From positions 1,426,001 to 1,490,000 of the forward strand of contig WAID01000004.1 of the NCBI GenBank assembly GCA_016584495.1: a stretch of 64,000 bases of DNA, in the 5' to 3' direction. Origin of the DNA: Celoporthe dispersa (lineage: Eukaryota; Ascomycota; Sordariomycetes; Diaporthales; Cryphonectriaceae). The position numbers were made by a program, and so were the translations under genes. Shown here piece by piece: positions 45,462-57,745 of the stretch (within the stretch, counting starts at the first letter, position 1; every line of letters starts with the position of its first letter). Under the pieces are notes generated by a model, which saw only the letters and a list, made by a program, of their open reading frames with translations, ran no database searches and was not told where the DNA came from.

Positions 45462-45522
45462 GCATGTATGTATATACATATATATATGTGTGGGTGGGTG
45501 TGTGTGTGTGTGTATATATATT
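45462..45522. repeat. Mixed TA/TG low-complexity tract
   Basis: Alternating TATG, TATA and GTGTGT units form a purine-pyrimidine alternating stretch about 300 bp before the regulator's ATG. Confidence 0.75.
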
Positions 45523-45604
45523 CATTCCTTGGTCCCCCATCCTCGCCTCTTCTTCGGTCTGGAACTCGGGACGATCTCTTCTTGATGACACGACCCTCCT
45601 CTTG

Positions 45605-45725
45605 ATGTGAAAGCCTGTCGATACACTACATCATATCTGGACGTTCTTGTACATACTATATACTGTTCTCATTCTTCCAACTGTACATGTGCTACGCTAT
45701 CCAAGGCGACGTCGTCTTAGGCTAG
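45605..45725 (+). promoter_or_regulatory. Upstream ORFs in the Zn2Cys6 gene leader
   Basis: Before the main ATG at 45805 there is an ATG-TGA start-stop element at 45605-45610 and a 12-codon uORF at 45687-45725. If the leader extends this far, both would be met first by scanning ribosomes. The transcription start is not known, so their use is inference. Confidence 0.4.
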
Positions 45726-45804
45726 GCTTTTGTTCCTTTCTTGTCTACATCTCCTACACTCCATCATTATCATCTTTGAGACCGTGTACACACTCCAGCA
45801 CACC

Positions 45805-48355
45805 ATGGCACCCACTATCACCATCGCCTCGCAGGGCGGCATGTTTCATACTTTCCAGGGTGTTACCCCGAGGAAGCCGGCCGCCGAACCGCAGGAGAAC
45901 CCAAAGACCACAACCAGCACAACAGCCAAGAGGATAACAACACCACATGCATGTGCTGAGTGCAAGCGCCGCAAGATGTGAGTCCTGTCTTGGCCCACAG
46001 TGAAGGAGCATCTGGACTTTTTCAATTGACATTGCCCAGTCGGTGTGACGGACAGCAGCCGTGCGGTCAATGTCTCTCCAGCCGCGCTCCCAAGCGGTGC
46101 TTCTACGACAAGCACCGCCAGAGAGTAATCCCGTCGAGGAAGTAAGTTGAAACCCTCGGCATACTTTTTTTTTCTCTCCTTCTTTTTTTTCTTTTTTCTT
46201 TCCTTTCTCTTCACTCTTTCGGTGGCAGACCAACCAGCTCGATACTGATCGTGACAGGACGCTTGAGGCCCTGTCTCAGTCCCTGGAGGAGTGCCGGTCC
46301 ATCTTGAAGCGACTGTATCCCAACCACGACGTCCAGGCGCTTCTGCCGCTCTCCCGGAACGGCCTTCTCAACCTCCTGGACCGGTCAGGCAACGAGGCCT
46401 CGGGGGTCTGCCGTCACCTCCGCTCACATCACCGCTCCCCGGCGACTTGGACTCACCCGTTTGTCCCTCCTCGAACGAGAGCCTCTGCAGCCTGGAGCAG
46501 CTCCCCGCGCGCAACACAGAGTGGGACGAGGAGAGGAGAGGGAGAGACCCCATCCCGGCAGAGGCAGACGACGTGAACGCCCTGTCCCTGTCTGTCGACC
46601 GTCAGACCTCGTACCTGGGGGCGTCCTCGATCAAGGCCGCCCTGATGGTCATGCTCAAGGTCCAGCCCCAGCTGAGGAGCGCCCTGAGCGCGCCGCTGAG
46701 CACCTCGGAGGTCCCACACAGCTTCCCTGCGGCCCGTACCAAGACGAGTGCCCAGAAGGACCCGCAGCGGATCCCGTGGTCCTGGAAGGGGCAGACACTG
46801 ATTGATGCATACTTCAAGAGGATCCACGTGTTCATCCCGATGCTGGACGAGACAACCTTCAGGGCCGACTACCTGGAGGGGCAGCGGTTCGATGCCCCCT
46901 GGCTTGCGCTCCTCAACATGGTCTTCGCGATGGGGAGCATCGTAGCCATGAAGTCTGACGACTACAACCACATCAACTACTACAACCGGGCCATGGAGCA
47001 CCTGCCACTCGACGCCTTCGGGAGCAGCCACATCGAGACGGTCCAGGCCCTCGCGATCATCGGCGGCTACTACCTGCACTACATCAACAGGCCGAACATG
47101 GCCAATGCCGTCCTGGGAGGGACCATCAGGATGGCGAGCGCGCTTGGCCTCCACAGGGAGAGCCTGGCGCAGAGCACAAACGACGTGGCCGCTGCCGAGA
47201 CGCGGAGGCGCACCTGGTGGAGCCTCTTCTGCCTGGACACCTGGGCCACCACGACCATGGGCCGACCGTCCTTTGGCCGCTGGGGCCCGGCTGTCAACAT
47301 CCGCGCGCCCGAGTTCGGCGTCAACAACTCGCGGGACTCGTCGCAGCACGCAGGCATCCTGCCGCTGGTGGAGAACATCAAGTTCTGCAAGATCGCGACC
47401 TCGATCCAGGACATGCTGGCCGTCGCGCCTCTCCTCACCACGGACGACCGCCACAACCTGGACGGGCAGCTCGTCAGCTGGTACAGCAGCCTGCCCTGGC
47501 TGCTGAGGACCACGGACCCGTGCGCAGAGCCCCTCTACATTGCTCGGTGCATCATCAAGTGGCGGTACCAGAACCTGCGCATGCTCATCCACCGCCCTGT
47601 CCTCCTCAGCCTGGCGAGCAGCAACGCCACGTCCGCCACCGAGGCGGACATCGCGGCGGTGGAGATGTGCCGCGAGCTTGCCAAGCACACGGTGGACGAC
47701 ATCGCGCGCGAGTGGAGCCGCAACCAGATGTCCGGGTGGAACGCGGCGTGGTTCCTGTACCAGGCCGCCATGGTGCCGCTCGTGTCCATCTTCTGGCAGT
47801 GGAACAGCCCGCGCGTCCCGGACTGGCACAAGCAGATCGATACCATCATCGAGCTGCTCGAGGCCATGGAGGACTGGTCGCTGGCCGCACGGCGCAGCCG
47901 CGAGGTGGTCACGCGCATGTACGAGGCGAGCCGGACCATCGCGCAGACGCGTGGAGGGCGGGCCGACGAGACGACGCCCCTCAGCGAGGCCTCGCTGCAG
48001 CAGAGCTTCATGTCGCACCACCAGCACCAGCAGCAACAACAACATCACCAAGACATCAGCGGGCTCTTCGCGACGTCTCCTCCCTCCTCCTGGTGGCGAG
48101 CAGCTGATGTCCCCCATCGGGCTAGACGGGCCCGAGGGGGTGTCCATGATGGGGCTGCTGGACCAGCAGGGGATGCTGCTGGACCCAGAGGGCATGTACT
48201 GGACATCCCAGGCCGCGGAGGAGCTGGGCCTGGACCCGTATCCGGCCGTGCCGGCAGACGGTGGGATGGCTGGCATGCCCCTGGACTACAACCTGCTGAC
48301 GACAGCTACCGGACACCCTGGTGTGCTGGAGGCTGGGTATGGGTTCGTGCACTGA
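45805..48355 (+). CDS. Zn(II)2Cys6 fungal-specific transcription factor, COL-26/BglR-like, two frame breaks
   Basis: Exons are 45805-45977, 46040-46141 and 46258-48355; about 790 residues. The binuclear zinc cluster spans about residues 48-83: CAECKRRK, split by intron 1, then IRCDGQQPCGQCLSSRAPKRC, followed by YDKHRQRVIPSRK and a short coiled coil (EALSQSLEECRSILKRL). The fungal_trans middle homology region runs from about 190 (LIDAYFKRIHVFIPMLDETT) through GLHRESL and RRRTWWSLFCLDTWA. A Gln/His-rich stretch (about 680) precedes the C terminus. The N-terminal block resembles, from memory, the glucose-response regulators COL-26 (Neurospora) and BglR (Aspergillus/Trichoderma); that identity is unproven. 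Frame breaks: -1 in G5 at 46402-46406 and +1 in the C3 run at 48082-48084. The true C terminus is GHPGVLEAGYGFVH, not the longer ORF to 48645. Confidence 0.88.
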
Positions 48356-51300
48356 GAGGATGGATGGGTGGGTGGGATGGTGTGTGTGACATGACGAAAC
48401 GCAGCCTTGTATTTCTTTCTTTTTTTTTTTTAACTCTTTTGGGAACCTTCTTTCGTTCCCCACCACCTCCCCCTCCCCCTCCTCCCCAAAATGTCATATT
48501 TTCTTTTCTCTGGTGGCTTACGGTTTCTTCTTCTTCTCCTCTTCCCCCCAGCTTGGTACTGACGGGAGGTACGGGACTGGATTTCCTGGTGGTGGGAATG
48601 TGTTTGTGTGTGTTCTCGTGTCCTGTGGCATGGCTATATCGGTGACGAACAGAATGGTTGGTGTGGGAAACAGTATTCATGACCTGACGAGTTAACCCCA
48701 AAAAAAGAACATCACCCCCTGAAAATGTTGGCCGGACATCATTTGCCTTCTCTCTTTTCTTTCGCAGGTTCTCTCTACACGAGGCGGGACACAAGTCCGG
48801 GGAAGAGGGGGGTGGTGGGATGGATCACAAAGTCGGCTGCCACCCACCCATGACGAGGGGTTTCGAAAGGGGTTCCGCATAAGGCTCTGGTAGCGAATTG
48901 AAGAGGGGAGAAGAAGAAGAGAGAGGAAAAAGAAAGAGAGAAAAAAAAAAACAAGATTGGAACGGTTACACTCCTGTTCGGAATAAGCCGCTCTTGTCTT
49001 TTCCGCGAGTCAAGAACTGTGAACAGCAGGCACATGAGACGAGTCGAGCTGAGGGAAGGAAGGCGCTTGGGAGGGTGTGGTGGTGTGAATCACTCCTTCC
49101 TCCTCACAACCACCCACTACCACCCACACACCCACGGCCCCTCCTTCCAGAGGTCCCAGCCACGTCACATGCACCTGCTTCTTCATCTCGAGCAGGCCCT
49201 GCATTGTTGCAGCACAAGAGCGTCCCGATCGATCTGCGCCGTGCGTTTCTCCGGCTAGGCCAGGTCGGGCGAGCTCACCCCTCCCTCCTAACACCCCCCC
49301 CCCCAAAAAGACCATGGGAGATGCAGGTCCGGTAGCAACTCGCCGCATCGACCACAGCGCCACCCACACACACCGGGTATTCCCCATGGGGAAACTGGGC
49401 GAGGGGCCAGTGGCTCGCTAGCCAGCCAGCAGCCAGCACCCCCAGATAGCCTCAGCCATCTGGCTGCTTGCGTTCTTTCTCTCTTGTAGCGCTCCCTCAA
49501 TGCCGGTTCCTATCCCATAGGAACCCAGGGTGTTGTTCTACCTATCGGGGGACAGCTACCTCTTCTGGGGTGTTCCGAAGGAGGAGGGGATGGATGGATG
49601 AACGGACAGGCAGACAGGTCTGCCTGTGTACATCATTGTAGCCAGTGATGGCAGTGGTAGATGAGCAGCAGGCCTCTGAACAAGGGGAGAGAGGGCGCAT
49701 GGATGCTGCTCCTCCCCCATCTTCATTCTCCGGCAGAAGACAGTGCTGGTATCAGATCTTGCTCGGCATATCGGCAGCCGAATTGGCTTCGTGTCGAGAA
49801 GAAACGAGATTTTTTTTTCTCTCTTTTCTTTTTCTGATATCTCAAATGGACAAAAGTAGGTGACACAGAATTTTACACGTTCGTGCTGTGAAGAATGTTG
49901 TTCATTGGTCAGGACACGAGCCGTGCCAGGTCGGCTATGAGGAAAGCCAGCCATGTCGTACTGCTGTGTCGTTTCTCGCCTGTGACATATGACATATCAG
50001 GGAGCCGCTCTAGCAACTCTCAAAAAAAGAAAAAAAAAGAAAAAAAAAAGGCACTAGTTCCCAGCGCAGCGTGGGTGTACAACAATTCCAGTAAGCCATC
50101 TTGGCCGAGAAGAGGACTGGTTGGTGATTGGCTGGCGAGGGGGCATACACAAGTTTGATGAGAGGGGCTCCAGAATATCCCGGCGCCTGACTGGGTAGGT
50201 GGTAGGGGCTTCAGGACAACACATTCATGCCCTCTCTTCCTGTCGGGGTGGCGGGGGAGACGGCGAGGATCTTCTCCTTGGAGACCAGCGTTCGAGATGA
50301 TTCTCGCCACTCTTCTAGACCGACCAAGTCTGCAGGAGATGCGTGTGGGGGGGGGGGGGAGGGGAGGGGATGATGGAAGAAGAAGAGTGTGACTCTGTGC
50401 AGATCAATATCCAGGGTCCCCACCACGCACTGGAATACCATTTGATCTTGCAACAGGCATGGCTAGTTGTGCTGCCACCTCCCTGTCACGGTGGCATCCA
50501 GCGCGTAGGATGAATGATACACACACGCAGGCTTAAGGCATATCTCTCAAGACCAGGTGACACTTTTTTAGCCCCTCTTCGCCTCCTCCTCTCCACATAG
50601 CCCACCTTCTAGGGTAACGATCTTTTCTTAATTCTTTTCTGCTTTTTTTTCTTCTTTTCTGGGAAAGGTGAGCAACCAGGGGAGGAGGGGGGGAGGAGGC
50701 CAAAGAAAGGCATTCTCCGCTAGGTATTGCGGGGCTTTGGACCACCATCGCAAGGCGTCTTCGGGCCGTGTTGGTCCTGGGCGATGGAACCTGGAAGTGG
50801 GTGTGTGAAGAACCATAGGAATAACGAGTCAAGCTAGAGAGTACCAAGGGTCTCCTTCGTCCTCCTCACCTTGGAGTCCCCACTGGCAGCGGACAGGAGG
50901 AAGAAGAGAGGAGGGGGGAGAGAGAGAGAGAGACAGAGAGACAGAGACAGAGCATTGATGCGCAAGCGAGACCAAACTAGCCATGTCATATATGCACGTC
51001 CTTGTACCTTTCCCTCCCTGGATGAACCGTCAGGCCAGGAACAGGCACAGGACCCGGCAGAGAACAAAAAAAAAATTGTGATTGCGGAACACTACCGTAC
51101 TTATGAGTGGTGGGACCAGCACAAGACACCACGGTAGCGATGCGATTGGCGCTTAGAAAAGAAATGCGTACCAGGGTTGAGTTGGAGTCTCTTTTTTTGC
51201 CCACCCCCTCTTCTCTCTTGTCTTCTCCACAGCAAGCAATATGGAGAGACGGCCCGTCGCGATACGTCAGGCGCAAGGACTCAGGAACCTCTCGAGACGG

Positions 51301-51954
51301 TGTGACGAGGTTCCACCTTCTCGTTCTCGTCCGAGGTCTCCTCAACTTTTTCCTCCCTCCTGCTCCTCCTCTCCCCCTCCCCCCCCACACAATGCTCCAC
51401 TACGAGTGCGCCCCCTCCTCATAAGTAGACAGTGGATCTCCTGCCACCCCCCTCCCCCCCGGGTATAAGGATCTGGGGTGCCAGTGCTTTCAGTCCTTGT
51501 AATGTTGACTGTAGTGCCGGTGAGGCGGTCCGGGCTGCGCGATCCGTCGTTAGGTCGACGGGAGGGGGGCTGTTGGGACCGCTCCCTGCGTGGCATCACG
51601 TGATCTGCGTGTGAGATTACCTGTTGGTACAACTTGTGAACTTGTTAGAGGCTTTGGAGGAAAACAGGACAAGGGACAAAAGGGGGGGAGAGGGGGACCC
51701 GGGTGGGTCAGGAAGTCGAGGCAGCTTCTCCCTGGTTGACAGAATGCCCGAAGGCACCTGCTCTGTTCAAGTCCTCGAGAACATTATGTCAGCATATACC
51801 TTGCATCTGATGAGTCAGCAGACAACATTAGTCTACCCCGTCCGGAGCTAGCATTTCCCGGGCGTGCCTTCATGTGCTGTGTATGCTGTGCTGTACAGTA
51901 CAAGCCACAGCAAGGTCCCTTCCGTGTGCAGCTTCCACGAAGAGCGATGCAGCC

Positions 51955-52024
51955 ATAAAAATAAAAAATAAAAAAAATTAAAAAAATTGGAATGAAAAAA
52001 ATTAATAATAAAAAAATTAAAAAA
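51955..52024. repeat. A/T-only low-complexity tract
   Basis: About 70 bp are almost entirely A and T, dominated by A-runs with interspersed TT, in otherwise mixed-composition DNA. Confidence 0.8.
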
Positions 52025-55000
52025 CACAATTCGCATTGAGCTCAACAAGTATAGGCCGCCGTCAAGAGGGAGAAATTATTCTAGAAATCTTACACCTCAA
52101 TAATCTTCCAGGGGGAAAAGGCAATTGATTGCTAAATGATTGAAGTATAGTAGCAGTAGTAAAAAGCGACTCAGGCTTGGGACCAAAGCACCTTGCGCCA
52201 CGTAAAAGAGCAACAGGGAGAAAAACCCGACATGGGCCAGAAACGAGACAAGAGCAACGACTCTGGCTCGGTGGACGAAGCTACGCTCGGGCATCAAAGC
52301 TACAGTCTACCACCATATACCGTACTCCTACAAGTATTATTTGGTTCACGCTCAGTGATAACACAGGTTCTTTTCTTCCTCAAAGACAGATAGATACTGG
52401 GCCCCGACCAGCAGACATCATAACTTCGGATAATCATCAGCTTAGAAATAATTACCTCCCGTCTCTTCCGAGCCTTCCATCACCTGCCTTTGCGCGCCTA
52501 CGCACGGAGGTACAGCCTGGTCATCGCTCCTGGGCAGTGTTCGACATCAAACCTCAGATTGATCTTCATATACAGAGTTGTCACGACATTGTTCCCGTAT
52601 CCAACAGGTCTGTTCACTGGACAATCAGCTCTCCATTGGAGCCAGGAAGTGATGAAATGATGGAAAATATTATGGTTCAGATTCTCTTCACTTGCAACAT
52701 AGACGCCTGACTGTGCAGGAGGAGGGAAAGGAAGGGCTGGGCCAGCTCATCTCTCTATGAGATAATATCACGTGTCAAGGGGACTAGGCCGATATAGCTG
52801 CCCTGAAGGGCTTGGTGTGTCTCTTCTCCTCCCCGTCGCTGCGGAGGTCCGTCGGCGGGACCAAAGTTGGGACTTGGGATGAGGGTGTGGGAAGAATTCG
52901 TCCATGATTCGAGGCCGGGGTTAGCCGGGCGGGTGGAGACGGCTGCACAGTCTGTGAGAGGAGCGCATCATCCGGAGTCGAGGTATTCAAGGCCCTTCGG
53001 CCCTGAAGCCTTGGCTGCCTCGTCTCTGACGAGTCATCTTAACGGTAGGGCCCATCATATCATTTCTGTTGTGGTGGTCGTGAGCTTGATTGTTGGGGGG
53101 GAGGGGGGAGGGAGTGGAGGAGGAGGAGGAGGAGGGGGAAATATAGCGACCGTGCACTCGAGATGTTGTCGGAACGAAGAAATTTCTTTCCGTCTACGAT
53201 AAAGCTGAAGAGGGGTAAGGGGGTAGGGCGGTTGCAGCGCGCCTCTCTCCCCCCCGTCCAAAAAGAAGCTTGGGGCTGCAGATCTCATCACATGGCAGCG
53301 TCGTCTTTTCTGGGGTGCAGCTTACTTACATACGACGGTGTCTCGAGGCTTGCAGAGCGGGATGGGGTGGTGATGAGAGCGACTCGACGACCAAAAAGCG
53401 GAGAAAACCCTCCTTAATATACCCGTCCATGTGGCAAAGCATGTCTGCCATGTTACGCAGCATGTCTGCAGGAGATCGGCTGGGGTACTTGAGTTAATCT
53501 ATTGCAAAACTTGCCACAGCCCTCTATTCCCGCTCTTCATCTTTCTAAATGAGTTTGGAGTAATTGCTCCAGATTTTGCTCGTTTGGAGGTGCCCTGTCA
53601 TGCCGGTACTTGAGCTTTGGGGAGGAGGGGGGTGCTGTACTGTAGGGCGCCTGCGACCGCTGAGCCTGCAGCTCCTGAAGGCGCCCTCCTCTTTCTTCGT
53701 TTCTAGATAGAGCCACGGCACAGTGCTGATCTGTCGGCCGGGCGTTGATTTTCAACTGTTGTCGGTGCTGGGCGAGTGAGACCATAAGATCTGTATATTT
53801 ACTTCTTGCCTCACGCCAGAGCAGATGGTGTGTGAATGCTCTCATTACGGGCAGTTGATGACAAACCATTCTTTCCGCCCGATATAGATCTCATCGGTTA
53901 GGCAATTGAAGTTGAAGTTTCTATTCATTTGATGCGTTTCAGCGACGTAGTTGGTGTCTATTTTGGTTCGATGCTGCAGTCTATCCAGACAAATTGATAT
54001 ATCTAGCCTCCAGACAGCTTGATGGAAGAATTGAATTCGATTTGAGACTCAACCCCACCTCATATCGCTGTATGAAGACCCATTTCTTTACTAGACATTA
54101 CGAGTGTGGACGGTCTCGTTCGTTGGACTTGGTTATAGGAAGCTTGAGATATGGAAAGCCCTCAAGAGCCCCATATATGCCAGGAAATGTCCTAAACAAA
54201 AGCTGGAGTTACTATTTCGTGTTCCCTCTTCCACTTGCTACGAGACTAAATTTATGGTACCTCTTTCTCCACGCCTGTCAATCGTCTATGGGGTGTGTAT
54301 GATCACTGGTGTCGAGGTTGAACAGTGCTAGTCTGTAGTTTCAAGAGCTGATATCGCTTGATGGGGCTTCAAGCGAGTTCTAGAGCCAGATGCCTACTCA
54401 TCAGAGCTCAAAGCAGTGTTGACGTTTGACCTGAGCCAAGTCCTCAAAAGAGGTCAGACTTTCAAAACATGGATTTGAGCGCGCGAGCATAGCGTCGCAA
54501 GTTAGTTTTTGAATAGGAAATAGCATAGGCTTGCTTCGCAACCTCAAATCATCCGGTAAATAATGAAAGCATTGATATCTTGTATTACATCTCACTGCAC
54601 AAGTCCAGGGTTGTGTCGAGGTAAGAACTTGGACCAGGTCATAGGGTAACAGTGCCTTGGATGAGCCTGCTAATGGATGGATATAGACATGTGTAGAGTT
54701 AAGGGGCAGACGAGCTGAAAATATTCAGAGAAAACACATGATAAAAAAGACGCCAGACTTTCACTTCAGTAAATGTCAGAACACGTGTAATGTCCATATG
54801 TTCGTTCTCCTGGCAGCTGGCGCAGAAGTCCAATGAGGGTCTACAACTCTCGCAAGCCACTGATTTCATACCAATTTTTGACATATATCAAAAAGTATTT
54901 GAAGTGCCACCTACTTGTCCATAGATCTTATTTATTGAATACCATCTGTGTGGCTGAGGGGTGGAACCCCAGCGGAAACGAAGGCAAACCCACCAGAGAC

Positions 55001-57560
55001 CTTTGAACCGTACGGCAGACCTTTAAATCCGTTGAATCAAGATGACGGCAAGTCTCGTGAGATCAGAAGCTTCGAGACCTTCTCCAAAGGCTGCTGATAG
55101 GGATGTCATGGCGTATGTATATCTGCAGTGTTATGCCTGAAGCTCGAGGAGGACCACCTGCACCGGTCCGATAGAGTCAAAGCCTCCCTCATGATGTACG
55201 AAAACATGACCATCAGAAAAGAAAGAAAAGAAAAAAAAAACACTTGGCACAGATCAAGGGTCCAAAATCATATCTTTGATCTGACAGAGCTCTTCTCACG
55301 TGTTCATATACGTTGAGAGCAGACTCCCTGGAAGTACTCAGAGTGTGCACTGGCAATGCGATGATCTTGACAAGGAGCGCGGAGGGGTGCGAGAGAAGTT
55401 CGCAGTTCCTATCATTCTGTAAGGAAGGAAATGATATTCAACTAGTCCCTTTAAAATAGAGACAAGAGAGTCTGGAACAGCCATTTCGTGGCCTCTCCCG
55501 AGGTCGTGGTCTCAGTTTTGGGCCTTTTGAATAATGAACTTACGGAACAACGGCACCTTATCAGATCGTGACCTCAGTTTTCGAATGTCACGAAGGGAAA
55601 CATCTAGAAGGAGAGAATTCATGTGTACCGTGCCTAGGTAGTCTTGTTGAATGTCTGACTTGGATGAACATCGTAGGAAGTCCGTGCCTTGATTCAACCG
55701 AGTCCTGTCATCACGAAGGGGGACGAGATTGTGTTCTGTATTGCGTCTCGAATATCGAACAGCGGCTCGTATCACTGAAGGGAAGGAATAATTACAGCAC
55801 ACGCTCCTCTGGCCTAGGGTCTCAAAGAGGTAATTGCGCCATGCGCTTGCGCGATTTGCATAATACACAGACACCATCTATGGATTGACAATGACAGCAT
55901 CTCGGTTTAGTGGCATCTACTAGTTTGTATCCTATCACTCTGACGATCACTTCCTCCACCGTCTGATAACGCCCAGGTAGCCATCCTAAGAGTTGACACG
56001 TGTAGTGCTCCGTATAGACCATAAGCCCCTCGCGAGGGAGGGCTTGTTGAGCAAACAGGCGGCGCCCCATCTCCACAGAATGGGCGGGAGAAGAAAAGAA
56101 AAAAAGGCTCAGTTTGGTATAGAGTCCCATGTCTCTTCAGCTGGACGCTCCAATTCAGCTGGGGCCTGGGCGCTGGCTGGCCAAGTTGGGACGGGGGCTG
56201 ACAGAGTTACGGCCGTGAAGGTGGGCGGTCACGACGTTTCTGGCGTAGTTGCCTGGGCGGCAGCGCGCATTTGGCACGCGGAATACCGCAGCTCAGGGAG
56301 TAGCACGAGATCATGCCAACCCCCTCCAAGTGGCGATTCCACACTTTACCTCCTGGGCCAAGGTGGTGGTGCGTGCAGTCGTCCACCTGGATACTGTGTA
56401 CAGCTAAAGCTAGACTGTGACAGACGGGGTCCTTTGTTTCATTTTTTTCTCCCGTCCTCTCCTTTGGACAGGCAGAGGATCCACTGGCTTTGGTTTGCTG
56501 TGGGTAGATATATGACCTTGTATAGATGCGAATCAACCTGAAGCGAGTGATATGGGTAGGCATTAATCGGCTCTATTTTTTTCTCCCTCTCTCCTTTTTT
56601 TTTGGTAACAAAAGAAAAGACAGAAAAAGAAAAAAAAGGGGGGGGGGGTTGGAGGCACGGTTAGGTTGTCGCGGTCTCTTATCTTGGGCCCATTAGGGCT
56701 AGGTTAGCCTGGCCGCAGCTTTAGGAAGCGAGTGCGAGAATGCGAGCTATGCGAGGGTGCATCTCGAGCCACTAATACCATAGTAAGCGCCATAGTAGTT
56801 AGGTTCTCTTATTCTCACACCACATGGAAGGCACTCTCGGACGAACATTAGATTCTTTGGAAGGGGGGCGATTTGCTATTGCAAGTTTCCAATCACCTGT
56901 ACCACAGTACTGTAGACTGTGTTTGACCTTGTGCTTAGTTGAAAGGGGGCCCTTTCCTTTGAGGGCCCTTTTTTTTTAAGTTTTTTTTTATTTCATGTGG
57001 TACAAGCGTACTTCCGGGTTCTCACCAGAATGCCCACTTCCCTAGTCTATTGTGTCAGCTTTACCCTCCCTTCCCCGTCGTGCTTGCCAGCGCTTCTCGC
57101 CAATGACAACGGGATCTAATCTAGAAGATGCGGTATGTTTGGCAGGTGGCAAGATGACCTGTCGTTCGCTTCCCTTTGGCATGGGGTCTCGAGGGCAGAG
57201 GCGAGCTGGGGCTTAGTCTGGCATATACACTGCAAACAACCACCTCCTCGTGAAAGGTCATATTGGCACTCCACCTCGAAAGCGAGAACGACGGGTTCCT
57301 TTCAGAGATCCTCCGTCTCTCTATCTCTCTCTCCCACACTCTCACACACACATTTCTCTCTGTATCTCACACTTTTTCTCTCACACCAAACAAGGTCCTG
57401 GAGACCAAACCCCCACCTGACTCAAGGAGAGATTCATCAGTCCGACTCCGACCTGATCCAGTTTCAAGGACCCTGTGCTGCACCAGTGGTGCCTTGAACT
57501 CGCCGATGAGCACAGGCACGACAGCAGGCTTCCTCGAGGCGCGTCTGAGAAGGTCTCACT

Positions 57561-57568
57561 TATAAAAG
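57561..57568 (+). promoter_or_regulatory. TATA box of the MFS gene
   Basis: A perfect TATAAAAG octamer lies 198 bp before the MFS ATG and 27 bp before a 10-bp tandem repeat. Its spacing and lack of alternatives make it a good core-promoter candidate. Confidence 0.55.
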
Positions 57569-57594
57569 GACATTTGAGACACGTCCACCCACTC

Positions 57595-57644
57595 GCACCG
57601 TACGGCACCGCACAGCACCGCACAGCACCGCACAGCACCGCACC
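57595..57644. repeat. Five copies of a 10-bp tandem repeat
   Basis: The unit is GCACCGCACA. The three central copies are identical and the outer two differ by one or two bases. It begins 27 bp downstream of the TATA box, so it should cover the transcription start or earliest leader of the MFS gene. Confidence 0.9.
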
Positions 57645-57745
57645 TCGGACCCGCCTCGACTTGTTCCACAGCGCAACACTCTCCCATATAACCTGGAACC
57701 TCTTGACGATCTCTTAGCCGTCTTCCGCCTCATCACCCCTCTCGA

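Larger units (their letters stand above)
39734..45804. other. 6-kb region upstream of the Zn2Cys6 regulator, no confident gene
   Basis: I recognise no conserved protein here. The best candidates are overlapping minus-strand ORFs at 41289-41921 and 40933-41331 (segments such as LDLKDIIRRVLAPLFRGSRI and ALEGDEVERTQLVDIGLFRA), which could be two exons or a frame-broken gene but lack any domain. Repeats are dense: G10 near 40806, G-runs at 42127-42145, C8 near 42225, G9 near 43770, a long CA tract, C9 near 45128 and TA/TG tracts near 45460-45520. The last few hundred bases are the leader of the regulator and contain short upstream ORFs. A long, partly regulatory intergenic region fits a transcription-factor gene. 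Confidence 0.4.

Noticed and set aside
47217..48107. 296-codon plus-strand ORF overlapping the regulator
   Set aside because: It is a +1-frame shadow of the regulator, rich in His/Pro/Ala/Arg; the conserved protein is in another frame.
46453..48276. 607-codon minus-strand ORF
   Set aside because: It is antisense to the fungal_trans region of the Zn2Cys6 gene and arises from high third-position GC; its translation is low-complexity Val/Arg/Gly-rich with no domain.
48356..48645. C-terminal extension of the regulator ORF
   Set aside because: It follows the frame break at 48082-48084 and reads through 3' UTR homopolymers; the other frame ends naturally at 48355.
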